A stretch of 64,000 bases of DNA. Origin: Ostrinia nubilalis (taxonomy: Eukaryota > Arthropoda > Insecta > Lepidoptera > Crambidae). The stretch's first letter is position 1. The number at the start of each line of letters is the position of its first letter. Location of the stretch: positions 14,762,154-14,826,153 of the forward strand of contig NC_087091.1 of NCBI RefSeq assembly GCF_963855985.1, in the 5' to 3' direction. Positions 15,001-27,000 of the stretch are shown in pieces. The notes beneath the pieces are model-generated. The model worked only from the letters and a program-made list of their open reading frames with translations, was not told where the DNA came from and did not search any database. The position numbers and the translations under genes are program-made.

Positions 15001-18000
15001 ATAATTACGCGCGAGCGATAAGGATGGATAGCTTGGGGTCATTGGACAAAATTCTACGTGCTCCCGGACCAGACTATAGTCGATATCGATAACTTAGTCG
15101 ATAACATAACGCGCGACACGCGGTCGTAACCGATGTGTCGGCGCATGTGGTGGCCCAACACTCGCGATTCCACACGCCGCAGGAGGCCTACCCGCCTGGG
15201 GATAAGGTGTTCTTGTTGACGCAGGGACAGTACTACGGATGCTTGGCGACGGTGAGCATTAGTCGATATCGATAATTTAGTCGATAACGCGCGCTATGCG
15301 TTGGTTTCTGGTCGGTGCATCCTTGCGATTCCACACGCCGCAGGAGGCCTACCCGCCTGGGGATAAGGTGTTCTTGTTAACGCAGGGACAGTACTATGGA
15401 TGCTTGGCGACGGTAAGTTCCTGGATCATATCACTAATCGATAATCGGTTGATAAAATAACGCACGTTACGCGGTCGTCACCGATGTGTCGGCGCATGTG
15501 GTGGCCCAACCCTCGCGATTCCACACGCCGCAGGAGGCCTACCCGCCTGGGGATAAAGTGTTCTTGTTGACGCAGGGACAGTACTATGGATGCTTGGCGA
15601 CGGTGAGTTTTTACCCGACTGCGTCAGAAGGAGGGTTATATTTAGTCGATATCGATAACTTAGTCGATAACAACGCGCGCTACGCGTTGGTGACTGGTGT
15701 GTTGGTGCATCCTCGCGCTTCCATACGCCGCAGGAGGCCTACCCGCCTGGAGATAAAGTGTTCTTGTTGACGCAGGGACAGTACTACGGATGTTTGGCGA
15801 TGGTGAGTTTTTCATTAGTCGATATCGATAACATAACGTGCGATACGTGGTAGTAACCGATGTGCCGACACATCGGTTACTACCACGGCATGTGGTCGCG
15901 CAACCTTCGCGATTCCACACGCCGCAGGAGGCTTATCCTCCTGGGGATAAGGTGTTCTTGTTGACGCAGGGACAGTACTATGGATGCTTGGCGACGGTGA
16001 GTCTTAATTAATATTGATAACTTACTCGATAACATAATGCGCGACACGCGGTATGTGTAGTGGCGCAATCTTCGCGATTCCACACGCCGCAGGAGGCTTA
16101 TCCTCCTGGAGACAAGGTGTTCTTGCTTACGCAGGGACAGTACTACGGATGCTTGGCGACGGTGAGTTTTTCATTATAGTCTGGTCCAAAATTCTACGTG
16201 CTCCCTAGAATTTTGTCCAATGACCCCAAGCTACCCATCCTCATCGCTCGCGCGTAATTATATTGCTGTCGCGACTGTGCGACGGGCGCCCGCAGTGAGT
16301 GTGCGAGCGCGACAGCAACATAATTACGCGCGAGCGATAAGGATGGATAGCTTGGGGTCATTAGACAAAATTCTACGTGCTCCCGGACCAGACTATAGTC
16401 GATATCGATAACTTAGTCGATAACATAAAGATCGACACGCGGTAGTAAACGATGTGTCGGCGCATGTGGTGGCCCAACCCTCACGATTCCACACGCCGCA
16501 GGAGGCCTACCCGCCTGGGGATAAAGTGTTCTTGTTGACGCAGGGACAGTACTATGGATGCTTGGCGACGGTGAGTCAATGATGTGGTTGTTAGTCGTAA
16601 AAAAGTATAGAGGAAAAACAGCTTATAAGAGCCTAACTACACTTTAGGGCGTAATAAAAACGAAGCTAGATTCAAGCTTTGGTGGTCAGTAAACTAAACT
16701 AACCACCAACAAATGCTACGGTTTCTTTTACTTAAACTGTTCATGTTTTTTCATACCATACATAAGGCTAAAATTATCATTTCATCTAATCATTTAAGTC
16801 CGTGACTCCTCCAAGGGATGCACAATATCTACCAACAGCAAGGGCGTTCACACAAGACCAGCTTCTTGACATGCCCTTTCGAGTCACCAAAAATGCTGAG
16901 CGCCTGTGGCAGTGTTTTGTTACCTACCATTTCTTTGTTATATGTTTTTCTGTGTCAATAAATTATTTCTATTTCTTATACCAGTTGGTGGAATCCGAGG
17001 GCGTTCGCAATGGTCGAATGAAGGTGCAAGTGACCGAGAGGCCGGAGCCCGTGCCGGTCCTGAATTCATCCGCCATGCCGTACCGAGGCGCCAACCACGC
17101 GGCTGCGCAGTGTGGTAAGTCATCATCATCATCATTTCAGCCACAGGACGTCTACTGTTGAACATAGGCCTCCCCCAATGACTTCCGATCCGATCCGATC
17201 ACTAACGTATGTCAACAAAACGGTGCTCGACTCGTGAGACAAGCTAAATTACACCATTCTGGGAGTGGGTAGTCAATGCGAAAAAACGCTCAACGGTTGG
17301 AATGTGCAGGTGTCAAAATGTCCATATGGACCGGCCGTTAGTGTGGCAAAAAGTATGAACGTCAAAAAGTCCCAGTGTCAAAATGTACATCATTACCATG
17401 GTTACAGTGCTTTAGTGACAAATGGTACACATCACAAAATACAAGTACAACAAAAGGTGTGATAGATAAAATGATCAACTGATATATTGTGCTCATGATT
17501 AAATTAATAAAATTAAATGTCAAAATGTTCAATGTTCTTGTAGTCCAGTCAATAAAGAGTTTTTTGGACATTTTTACCTTGATGCATTTAAACACGTGTT
17601 CACGTTAGCTATTATACAATAAGACGATTGTTCGAATAAACCCGAAGACATTTTAACTTCAGATCATTTTAACCATTGCTCATTTTGACGTTCATACTTT
17701 TTGCCACACTAACAGCCGGTCCATATGGACATTTTGACACCTGCACATTCCAACCGTTGAGCGTTTTTTCGCATTGACCACCCACTCCCAGAATGAATTA
17801 CACCATATCGTTGACGATTTTTAGATACCTTCGCGAAGAAAACCGACAAATAATAATAAGTACTGCGTACAGAAACGTAGTATTTATTATTATTCCGTGG
17901 TTAAACATTAATACGTATTTGAATATTCGATGTAAGTTAACGTTAATCATTTTACATTGCATTTGTTAAAGAAAAATGACAGTTACAAGCGAAGTTTAGG

Positions 18001-21000
18001 GAGTATCCTTATAATTCAACTAGAATAAAGACGTTTCCTGGATAAAAAAGTAATAATTTAATTAGTCCGTCAGTTAACTTATTAAAAAATATCCAATATG
18101 TATTTTTCGCTTTATCAAATCAATGAAAATTTACGGCGATAAAGCACGCCTAAAGTTGAAAAGTTTAGACCCGTGACGTCACTACATGGTAAAACGTGTA
18201 GCACGGTATGACGTCAGTCGCTAGCGAGAACGTTTATAAAGTCCGGTCGCCGAGCACATAGCATTTCGCCCAATGACTCCAAGCTGGGTTCCTTATCACT
18301 TGCACGTAGTTATATTGCTGTCGCGGCTGTACGACGGGCGGCCGCAGTAAGTGTGCGAGCACGAAATTCTATCTGCTCGGCGACCGGACTTCTGTTACTT
18401 CTTAAGAGCGTTTACGCCGTTTGGCGCAAAAACAGTACTTTTTCAACCCGTTACAATCATTAACCAGTTACATTACAAATAATAATAATAATAATAACTT
18501 AGCGTCACTGACACTTTAGCGTCAGTTTACAAGCTGAATTTTTTATAAAAAATACTGTGAAAACGATTTAACAAACATTTATATCCTATAGCATAGGTCC
18601 TTAGGCAAATAGTTAGTTGAGAAAATTCTTAGATTTAAGCATTTTACAATAAGAAATCACAAATTCAAAGAACGTGAAATACCCAAAAATCAAAGTGATT
18701 TTTACACCATTATTCTTCTTTAATTCAACATAAAAAATAGCTTAATATAATAAAATAACATCTTCTTTAAAATATTTACTTTGAAACGATATATAATTCA
18801 TTGTTATTGTTTTGCTATAAACATTTAAAAACTATTAAAAAACGCCGTGCGCGAATCATTTCCAATGATGCCCCTTGAAACGCCGCGCTTCGCATAAACG
18901 CTCTTAACCCATATATGCCCAGAGGCACGAAAACGACCCAATGGTACATGTTCTCTTGCGATGCCCATTACAAAAAAACTGTAGGTTTGTTTTCTGTTTT
19001 AACGCTATAAATATAATGTTGAAAGAACTTCCTAATCAAATATATCAGTTACTAAGTTCGTACGCCGCCACTTTTTTTAGAATTTGAAATTGAATTTCAC
19101 AGATTTTTTTGTTGTTAAAATTAGTGCACCCAGTCTTACAAAAATGTAAATATTCTTTTATGTATTCTGTTTTAAACGATTATTGCGATTGAAATATTGA
19201 AATGAATATATTTCCAAGGTAAATAACTAAGAAGTGTTATGAAAATTTAAATATGTGCTTTGTTATTTTTTGCAAAAGTTCTGTTGGTCGAAAACGACCG
19301 CATGGGCATATATGAGACCAGAATGTAGATTTTCATAGTATAAAATATTTCAAATAAAAGTCGTGTTTATTATATAATTAGTTTATAATTTCATCAAATT
19401 ATAGTAAATAGTGTAAAATAATGTTATTTGGTTAATTTAGGACCTTGAATAATTACACAGTTAGTACAATTTAGGCACGAAATTCTGCAAAACACTTGTT
19501 TGTTTTTGCATACTGGACCATTCCTGAGATTCTGACTGGTGAGGATCAAATGCTCAACACCATACAGCCTTCTAGAGGTATATTAGAGGGCACTGGGCGT
19601 GTTGAAGGTCCAGGCTGAGTTCGAGGAGATCCATTTGTAAGAAGCGAATTTCTAGTAATTTACCTTCGAAACTTCAAAGTGTCTACAGATGCTCCAAGGG
19701 ATCTCGCTATTATGGCAAAGTTATTGATGGGAAGGAAAGAAATGGTTCTAATGTTTTTGACATGGTTGATTGATGTCACCGTCAATAATAACTCTGGAGT
19801 TTCGAAGCAATTGACGCTAGAAATTTGCTTCCAAAATATAGATCTCCTTGAACTCAGTCTACCTTCAACACGCCCAGTGCCGTCTAATATACCACTAAAT
19901 GTAAGGCGATATGGTGCTGAGCATTTGATTGATCCTCAGCGGTCAGATTCGTAGAAATTGTGCAGTATGCAAACACATAACTGTGAAGAAATGCAGCAAG
20001 TGTAGTGTAAATCTCCATGACAAATGTTTTGCGGCCTAAATTGTATACTAACTTTATTATTATTCAAGTTCCTAAATAAACCAAATATGATTATTATACA
20101 CTATCTGCTATATTCTGTTCAAATTTGTAAACTAATTATATAATAAATACGACTATTATTTGGAAATACTTTATACTATGAACTACTACATTCTAGTCTC
20201 ATATATGCCCAGGCGGTCGTTTTCGACCGACTGAAAAAAAAATAGTTCCGAATCCTGAAATCCAAAAACTCATCTTGGTTCATGATTATGGGCCTATATA
20301 GAGTAAATATGCCAATATACATAAAAATCTGGGACCTAAATAGTTCTGGGCATATATGGGTTAACAACGGCACTGAAGCTCATTTCCAACGTGGTTGTTG
20401 CAGGTATCTCCACACAGATGCTGTCGCGCGTGACGGGCTCGGTGCTGGTGGTGGCGGGCGAGCGCCACGACCTGCCCACGGAGCAGCTCGGCAAGACCAA
20501 CATCGGCCTCAACCTCAAGTTCAACAAGAAGGTATTAACTGCCTCGAGAACTTCGAGAGAATCTTATTTGAATTTGAAATTCGAGAGTGAAAAGTCCATT
20601 GACATCACACTTTAACAACTTGCCAAGTATAGATGACCTAAACTGAACTGTCTCACCAAACTCATTGACAGGGAGGCGCCACCGTCGTTCAACTATATAG
20701 TTTCCAACATGGCAAAAATCGGAACCAGCGATCCGGTATTGACGGTGGCTCCCCGCTGTCAATGTCACGGATAGGACAGTTCAGTTTATTGGATCTATAT
20801 CGTTCGAATGACATTCAGTCAAGCGTGTGATATTCTCGATCGCCATTTTGTTCTTTTTCCAAAAGATTCTTGAACCTCAGACATGTGAGTTTAAAAAAAA
20901 AGAAAGTGTTTCTTCAAAATACTAATTTATTTATTTGTTATAAAAGTTAATTAAATAAATGAAGCGTCACGTGTGTTAACCATTCACTCGAATTGAGCAA

Positions 21001-24000
21001 TTCCTCTTTTTTTGAAAAGTATATTAAAATCTATCGTAAATTGTTTGCTAAATTACGGGGTCATAACAAGTCTACATTTTTCATTATTTTTAGACCTTAT
21101 GACACTAAGACGTAAAAAAATGGTGAGAATATTGACTTAATAAAGGTTATGTATGATCCACCATAGATAAAGGCTGGCAAATACTATAATTTATATTTTC
21201 GTTATCAGAATCAAGAGGTATCCGGCTACACGCGCCGCTGCAAAGTATCCAACACGTGGCTGTATTCTGACCGCTGCATCGCGCTCGTGAAGTCTTACGC
21301 GATGCAGTATCCAGACCTATTCGACACGCTGGCCAGGAACCTCGGCTGCGACATATTCTTCGAGAGCGACCTGTGGCCCAACGAGATGGGGTGAGTGGCT
21401 AAAGCCCGGTCCGTGAGCACGTAGAATTTTGTCCAATGACCCCTGTCGCGACTGTGCGACTTGCACCCGAAGTGAGTATGCGAGCGCGATAGCAACATAA
21501 TTACGCGCGAGCGATAAGGATGGGTAGCTTGGGGTCATTGGACAAAATTCTACGTGCTCACAGACCGGGCTTTAAGCAGAATTGAGGAGATCCGCAGGGA
21601 GAACAGTGTCAGTGGGCGGGGCACAATGCTCGTAGAGCTGGTTGTCCTTAGAGCAAAAAACTTTTACGAGCGACCACAGACTGGAAGACATTGTGTAAAG
21701 CATGTCTCACACTAGGTGGATCAACGATCTGGTGAATGTCATGGCAAGTACCTGAATGCGGGCAGGATCAGTCGTTGTGGAAATCCTTGGGGGAGGCCTT
21801 TGTCCAGCAATGGACGTCTTTTGGTGTCAATTGGGCTAGGATGCGCGCGCATCCTAGCCCAATTGACACCAAAAGACGTCCACCATAAGAATATATCACG
21901 GCACCGTGATATATTCTTATCGATGACAAAATGTATGGGCAAAATCGATAAAATGGCGTGATAACCGCTCATTGCGGTGCGCATCTTAGGCCTACATCAA
22001 TTAATACAATAAACGAGATGGGGTGAGTGGTTAGTACAGATTCCACACCAGAAGATACATTGCGCTCGAGACACTTCGCTAAAACTCGCGCGGATCCCCA
22101 CAATCAGGTTTATACAGGGTGACTGGAACTGAACCCGCCATAGCTAATACGCGTATAGAGGAGGTCATTTGATAACACTGGTCAACAAAAAAAATAAAAT
22201 TGTTTGTTTCTTTTTCTCTAACAGCTTTTGTTTTTGTGTTATAGCTATCTACCCTAATTTAATATTTTTACTTAGATTTTTGATTCAATTGGTCAAAAAA
22301 AAATATTTTTTTTGTGTTTTCGATATTGTTTCGTTACGAAGATGTTGTGTGCTTAATCTAGATTGCTTCTGCTATGTTTGTGGTAAATATAATATTTGAA
22401 AAATATCGAAAACCTCTATCGGACTTGACGAAAACTGCGTAACATCGACACTTTAAAATAAATATTTGAAATTAAGTAATCAAGACCACAAATGGGTCAT
22501 TTGTGTTCTGAGAATAGGTGACTTCTTTTAGGCCAACAAGGGGGCTACACAAAGTATCCGTTCCATGGTGTCTCTGGAATAGGCGTAACAAACAATAGCG
22601 TTGGTTACAAAACTTTTGACCAGTGTGGCTTCCCACACACACAACTTTAAGCTCTTCAGCTAAAGTTGATACAATCAATTTTATAAACGTGCCTTTAGTT
22701 AGCCAAGACCGTATCACCGTACTTCCACCACATTATATTAAGCTCGGCATCTTGAATCAGTTTGTGAAGGCGCTTGACAAAAGTGACGAATGTTTTAATT
22801 TTCTTTCGCGCAAGATTTCAGGATTGTAGGCGATGTAGGTCGATGGGTGAACGTAGGTGATGAATGAAATGAAAGTCCAGGTAGGTACGTTGAAAATGAA
22901 GGCGCGTCCGGGTGTGCGCACTAGTACGTTCGCAGAGGGTGAGAGTTCGACGACGACTGGCGGCTCTCGGCCGCGTGTGCGGCGCGGTGAGCCGCTAGAA
23001 GCTTCTCACCATAAAAGGCGAGAGGCCTCCGGCCAATCAGCGGGCCGCATTGCTAACGGCTAGCTCGGAATGTTCTAGGCGCGCGATAATATTATTACCT
23101 ACGCGCGCACCCAGATTCGCTTACTTATTTAATTATGCCATAACACAACAATACAACATTTAGGTAAATGTAGCAAACATTTAGATATTATTGGCTTAGT
23201 TAGATATAGGTAGGTAAAGATATAGATTACACATTTAGGTATTAAATAGATTTCAGGTTATAAACAAAAATACTATCAGGTAAGTCACAGGACTTAAGGT
23301 CATATAATAGTCAGTAGTTTATATTATAATGTACAAAAAGTATAACATTACGTCGTTCTAGTTAGTTAGTACCTAGTCTTGTCAAAGTCAAAGTCAAAGT
23401 CAAAATTTCTTTATTTGTTTGGACTAATAAATAGTTCTTACAAATCGTCATTTTGCTCTTAAGGAGCCTCTACATGTCTCATAATCTTTTTACCCTACCA
23501 GCGCTTCGAGACCAACATTTGGCAAGTGCTGAGAAGAAGCGCCGCAACAAACTCAGTCACCACAACAGCTTGGTGGCCATCGTCAACATCCTCCCCCCTA
23601 GTGTCGCTTTGCGACACTCATAACCAAAGTTAAAACTACGCGCGTCACTCACTGGTCACTTCATCACACCCGTTGTTGGTCCCAGACCATAGTGCCAGTT
23701 GCCTCAAGCGTGGCTTAGCCAAACGTCGCGCGGTTCTAACAAAGTCTCCATAAGTAGGTAGGTATTAGGATAGGACGATGTCGTAAAAAAAACAGTAAAC
23801 GATAAATAAAGTAAAATTTTCAGTAGCACACAAAGAAATTCTTACACAACTAGTAATTAAAATGTTCATCAAATAAAATAACTAGTAGTAATCAAAATGT
23901 TCATCAAATAAAGTAACATCAGTAGATATTTCCGTTAAGTAGGATCTTGCGGCCACAAGGCGCACTCTTTACGGAGGAACAAATGACTTAAAATGCCATT

Positions 24001-27000
24001 TTTCAAGCGGTTAACATTTTGATACGAGTTCAGCAATCTAGTGACGTCAAAGTCATGCTTCCACAGGAAGTCCTCGGTGAAAAGACCGTCAACAAGTTTA
24101 CCTAAACTTTCTAAAATATTAATTACAAGTAAATCATCTTTATATTTACAAGGTTCAATCTCTTGCAACTGTAGCAAATCATGTTCATATGGATCGTGTT
24201 GCAAGCAAGTTAAACTGTCACTATAAGTAGATTCGACAGAAGGTTCATCTACTTTGCGCGGCAACGACTTTCCATATGTATCGGTAAATAAACAAGTTGA
24301 TGAGATCGCTAAATTACCTAAACATTCGTTGCTAGACTCGGTAGTGGAATCGAGCGCACGCGCCTCCGTAGGTATGCAAGCGGCGTCGGCAGACGCGTGG
24401 GGCCCGAGTGGGGGCGGCTCGCACGCACCGAGTGCGAGTGAGGCCGCGCTATCGGCCAGCGCATCGCTACGCGCGCGGGGCCCAACTGGGGCCTGTTCGC
24501 ACGCAACGAGTGCGAGCGAGACCGCGCTACCGGCCAGCGCGTCGATATTATTACAACAGGCGGCGACGGTTTGAGTTGGTTCACGAGATTCAACAAAACA
24601 CAAGTTTGTGGTAAAGCAAACAGATGAATCAATTACCTTGTTCGTTGGCCCGTGTACGCACCATCCTAGGCACGTCTTTGTCATGTATGGCTCACCTGGT
24701 TTTCTCCTTATGCACTCAATCGGAGCGATTAGGTCGCAATTATCTTGCCCGATTAATAACATTGGCTGGGCATTACACTTACACAAATCACTATTTACAC
24801 ATTTGTATTTACAAAAATCAATATTATGTACACTTTGCAATGGCAAATTAAGCTCAGATATCTTTCTGGCTTCTAAACTAAAACGCTTATTGTCTCTATT
24901 CGCGATTTCAAAGTTCACTATCTCGGTCTCACACGATAGTTCATTGTCCCATGCACCACGAGCGCGCATGGTATGAGGCGCTCCGTGCAGTCCAACCTCA
25001 TCCGCGAGTCGCGACGCGATTAACGATACGGTCGAACCGTCGTCTAGCAAGGCGTGCGTGTGCATACTGCCTTTCGGACCGTACACTGTAACCGGCACTA
25101 TTTTCAGTAGTACTTGGGACTCGTCGTTGCACTGAAGCGCGGTGGTATGGTTTACGGTTTCACAGTCACTCTCACTGAGACGCGGTTCGTCGCGTTCTGA
25201 TGCCGTCTGCTGCTGGGGTCGCGGGTTCGACCAATGTAGAAGGCGATGGTGGCCGAGCCCGCAACCTTCGACGTCACACTCGGGGGCTGTGCACGTAGTA
25301 TCGGCGTGTCGTGGTAGTAGGCATTGAAAACACAGTTTCTCTGTACGTGCGAAGCGCCAGCGATCCTTGCGTAGAGCTCGCTTGAACTTCATGCATTGTT
25401 CAAGTGAGTGCGTTTGTGTTTTACAAAAGTTACACTTTTCGTTGTGGTCGTAGTTGGTAGACACGAGTACATTTTTGTGTGAGCTTCTGTTGTACTCTGG
25501 CTTACGTCTGGCTTCGTGTTGGTTGTGTACGAAGCTAACACCGGCCGCGGCTACTTTTTGTGCTTCTAGGTATAGAAAGTCTGATAGGCACTCTAACTTG
25601 GGTTTTTCGTGTAACTCACGGTTGGTGTATGCGTAGTCAGCCCACTTGTTCACGAGTAGTGTAGGTAACTTTGATACGATGATGTTTACGAGTTCGGGGC
25701 TCTGTAGGTACTCGCGTTGTTTTATCGCTCGGGCAGCTGCTACGTGGTTTTTGATGTTGATTGCGAACTGCACTAATTCGGTGTGGTAACTTTCAGCTAG
25801 TGGTTTTACTTTCTTGAGTTGTGACACTATCTTGTTCATGATGATTTCTGGTCGGCCAAACCGAAGCTCTAGCATGTCAATTATTTCGTTAGGTGACATG
25901 CAATCGATGAGTAGCGAAGATACTGCGTCTTTAGCTTCACCTCGTAGGCATTTACGAAGGCGCCACATGTTCTCGGTGTCGGTGTATTTACAGATCTCGG
26001 TGGACTCGAAGTATGCGTTCCGGAACTGTAACCAGTCGAGGGGGTCACCGTAGTAGATTGGCAAGTCTTTGGAGGTGGCCAATCTCGACAAAAGTTGGTC
26101 GTTTTGGTTCATTGCAGCGACGTTGGAGATCGCACTTACGAGTGCAGCCGCCAGCTCTTGAATTTCAGTACGCTGCTGGGGTGCGGTGCAGGTGACTTTC
26201 TCCTCCCGATGTGTCGTTGCAATGTGTGTTGTGTCAAGCCAAGCTTCCACTTTCTCCGATGATGACATCACAGATCTCTCCGAGCCGAGCTCGGCAAGGT
26301 CGGCGTTCAGCTCCATATCAATGAGCGACTTACGAATCGCGGCTTTTTTCGCGGCGGCCTCCGCGGCGGCTTCAGCGGCGGCGTTCGCGGATGCTTCCGC
26401 GGCTTTTGCGGCCGCTTTCCTGGCGGCTTCTGCTGCTTCGATCGCTTCCAATTCGACTTCTGCCCTCTTTCGTGCAGCTTCAATTGTGAGTCGCCGTGCT
26501 GCAGACGATGTGCGCGTGGACTGGCTGCCCTCACTCTTCAACACTTCACTAGCGACTTTCACTTTGTTTGTCTTGTCTTCGTCCATCATTTGTCGGCGTG
26601 TTTTAACAGCGGCGCCGCGGGGGGAGCGAAGCAAAGACATGTTGATGACTCACTGTGTTCACTATCGTAGATTCGGCTCGTAGGACCACTTTGTAGGCGA
26701 TGTAGGTCGATGGGTGAACGTAGGTGATGAATGAAATGAAAGTCCAGGTAGGTACGTTGAAAATGAAGGCGCGTCCGGGTGTGCGCACTAGTACGTTCGC
26801 AGAGGGTGAGAGTTCGACGACGACTGGCGGCTCTCGGCCGCGTGTGCGGCGCGGTGAGCCGCTAGAAGCTTCTCACCATAAAAGGCGAGAGGCCTCCGGC
26901 CAATCAGCGGGCCGCATTGCTAACGGCTAGCTCGGAATGTTCTAGGCGCGCGATAATATTATTACCTACGCGCGCACCCAGATTCGCTTACTTATTTAAT

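Noticed and set aside
12161..16083. Many short ORFs on both strands in array 3
   Set aside because: They come from exon copies and from the palindromic MITE; no start, splice or family support.
12255..16570. Regularly spaced repeats reminiscent of a CRISPR or satellite array
   Set aside because: The unit is a eukaryotic exon fragment with a splice donor; spacing is irregular and a MITE is included.
16799..16984. Open frame that continues into the XRN1 exon at 16985 and looks like a longer exon
   Set aside because: GQYYGCLAT joins LVESEG in phase 0 and fits the family order; the stretch before 16985 is pyrimidine-rich, ends TACCAG and reads as hydrophobic filler (FVTYHFFVICF).
22472..22717. 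Minus-strand 81-codon ORF
   Set aside because: Lies opposite the broken transposase, whose motifs are on +.
23935..26640. Domesticated gag gene of the host
   Set aside because: Near-identical LTRs, AGGAT duplications, primer site and purine tract show a recent retrotransposon.
26186..26683. 165-codon + strand ORF opposite the gag gene
   Set aside because: An Ala/Ser-rich mirror of the Ala/Glu-rich gag N-terminus.
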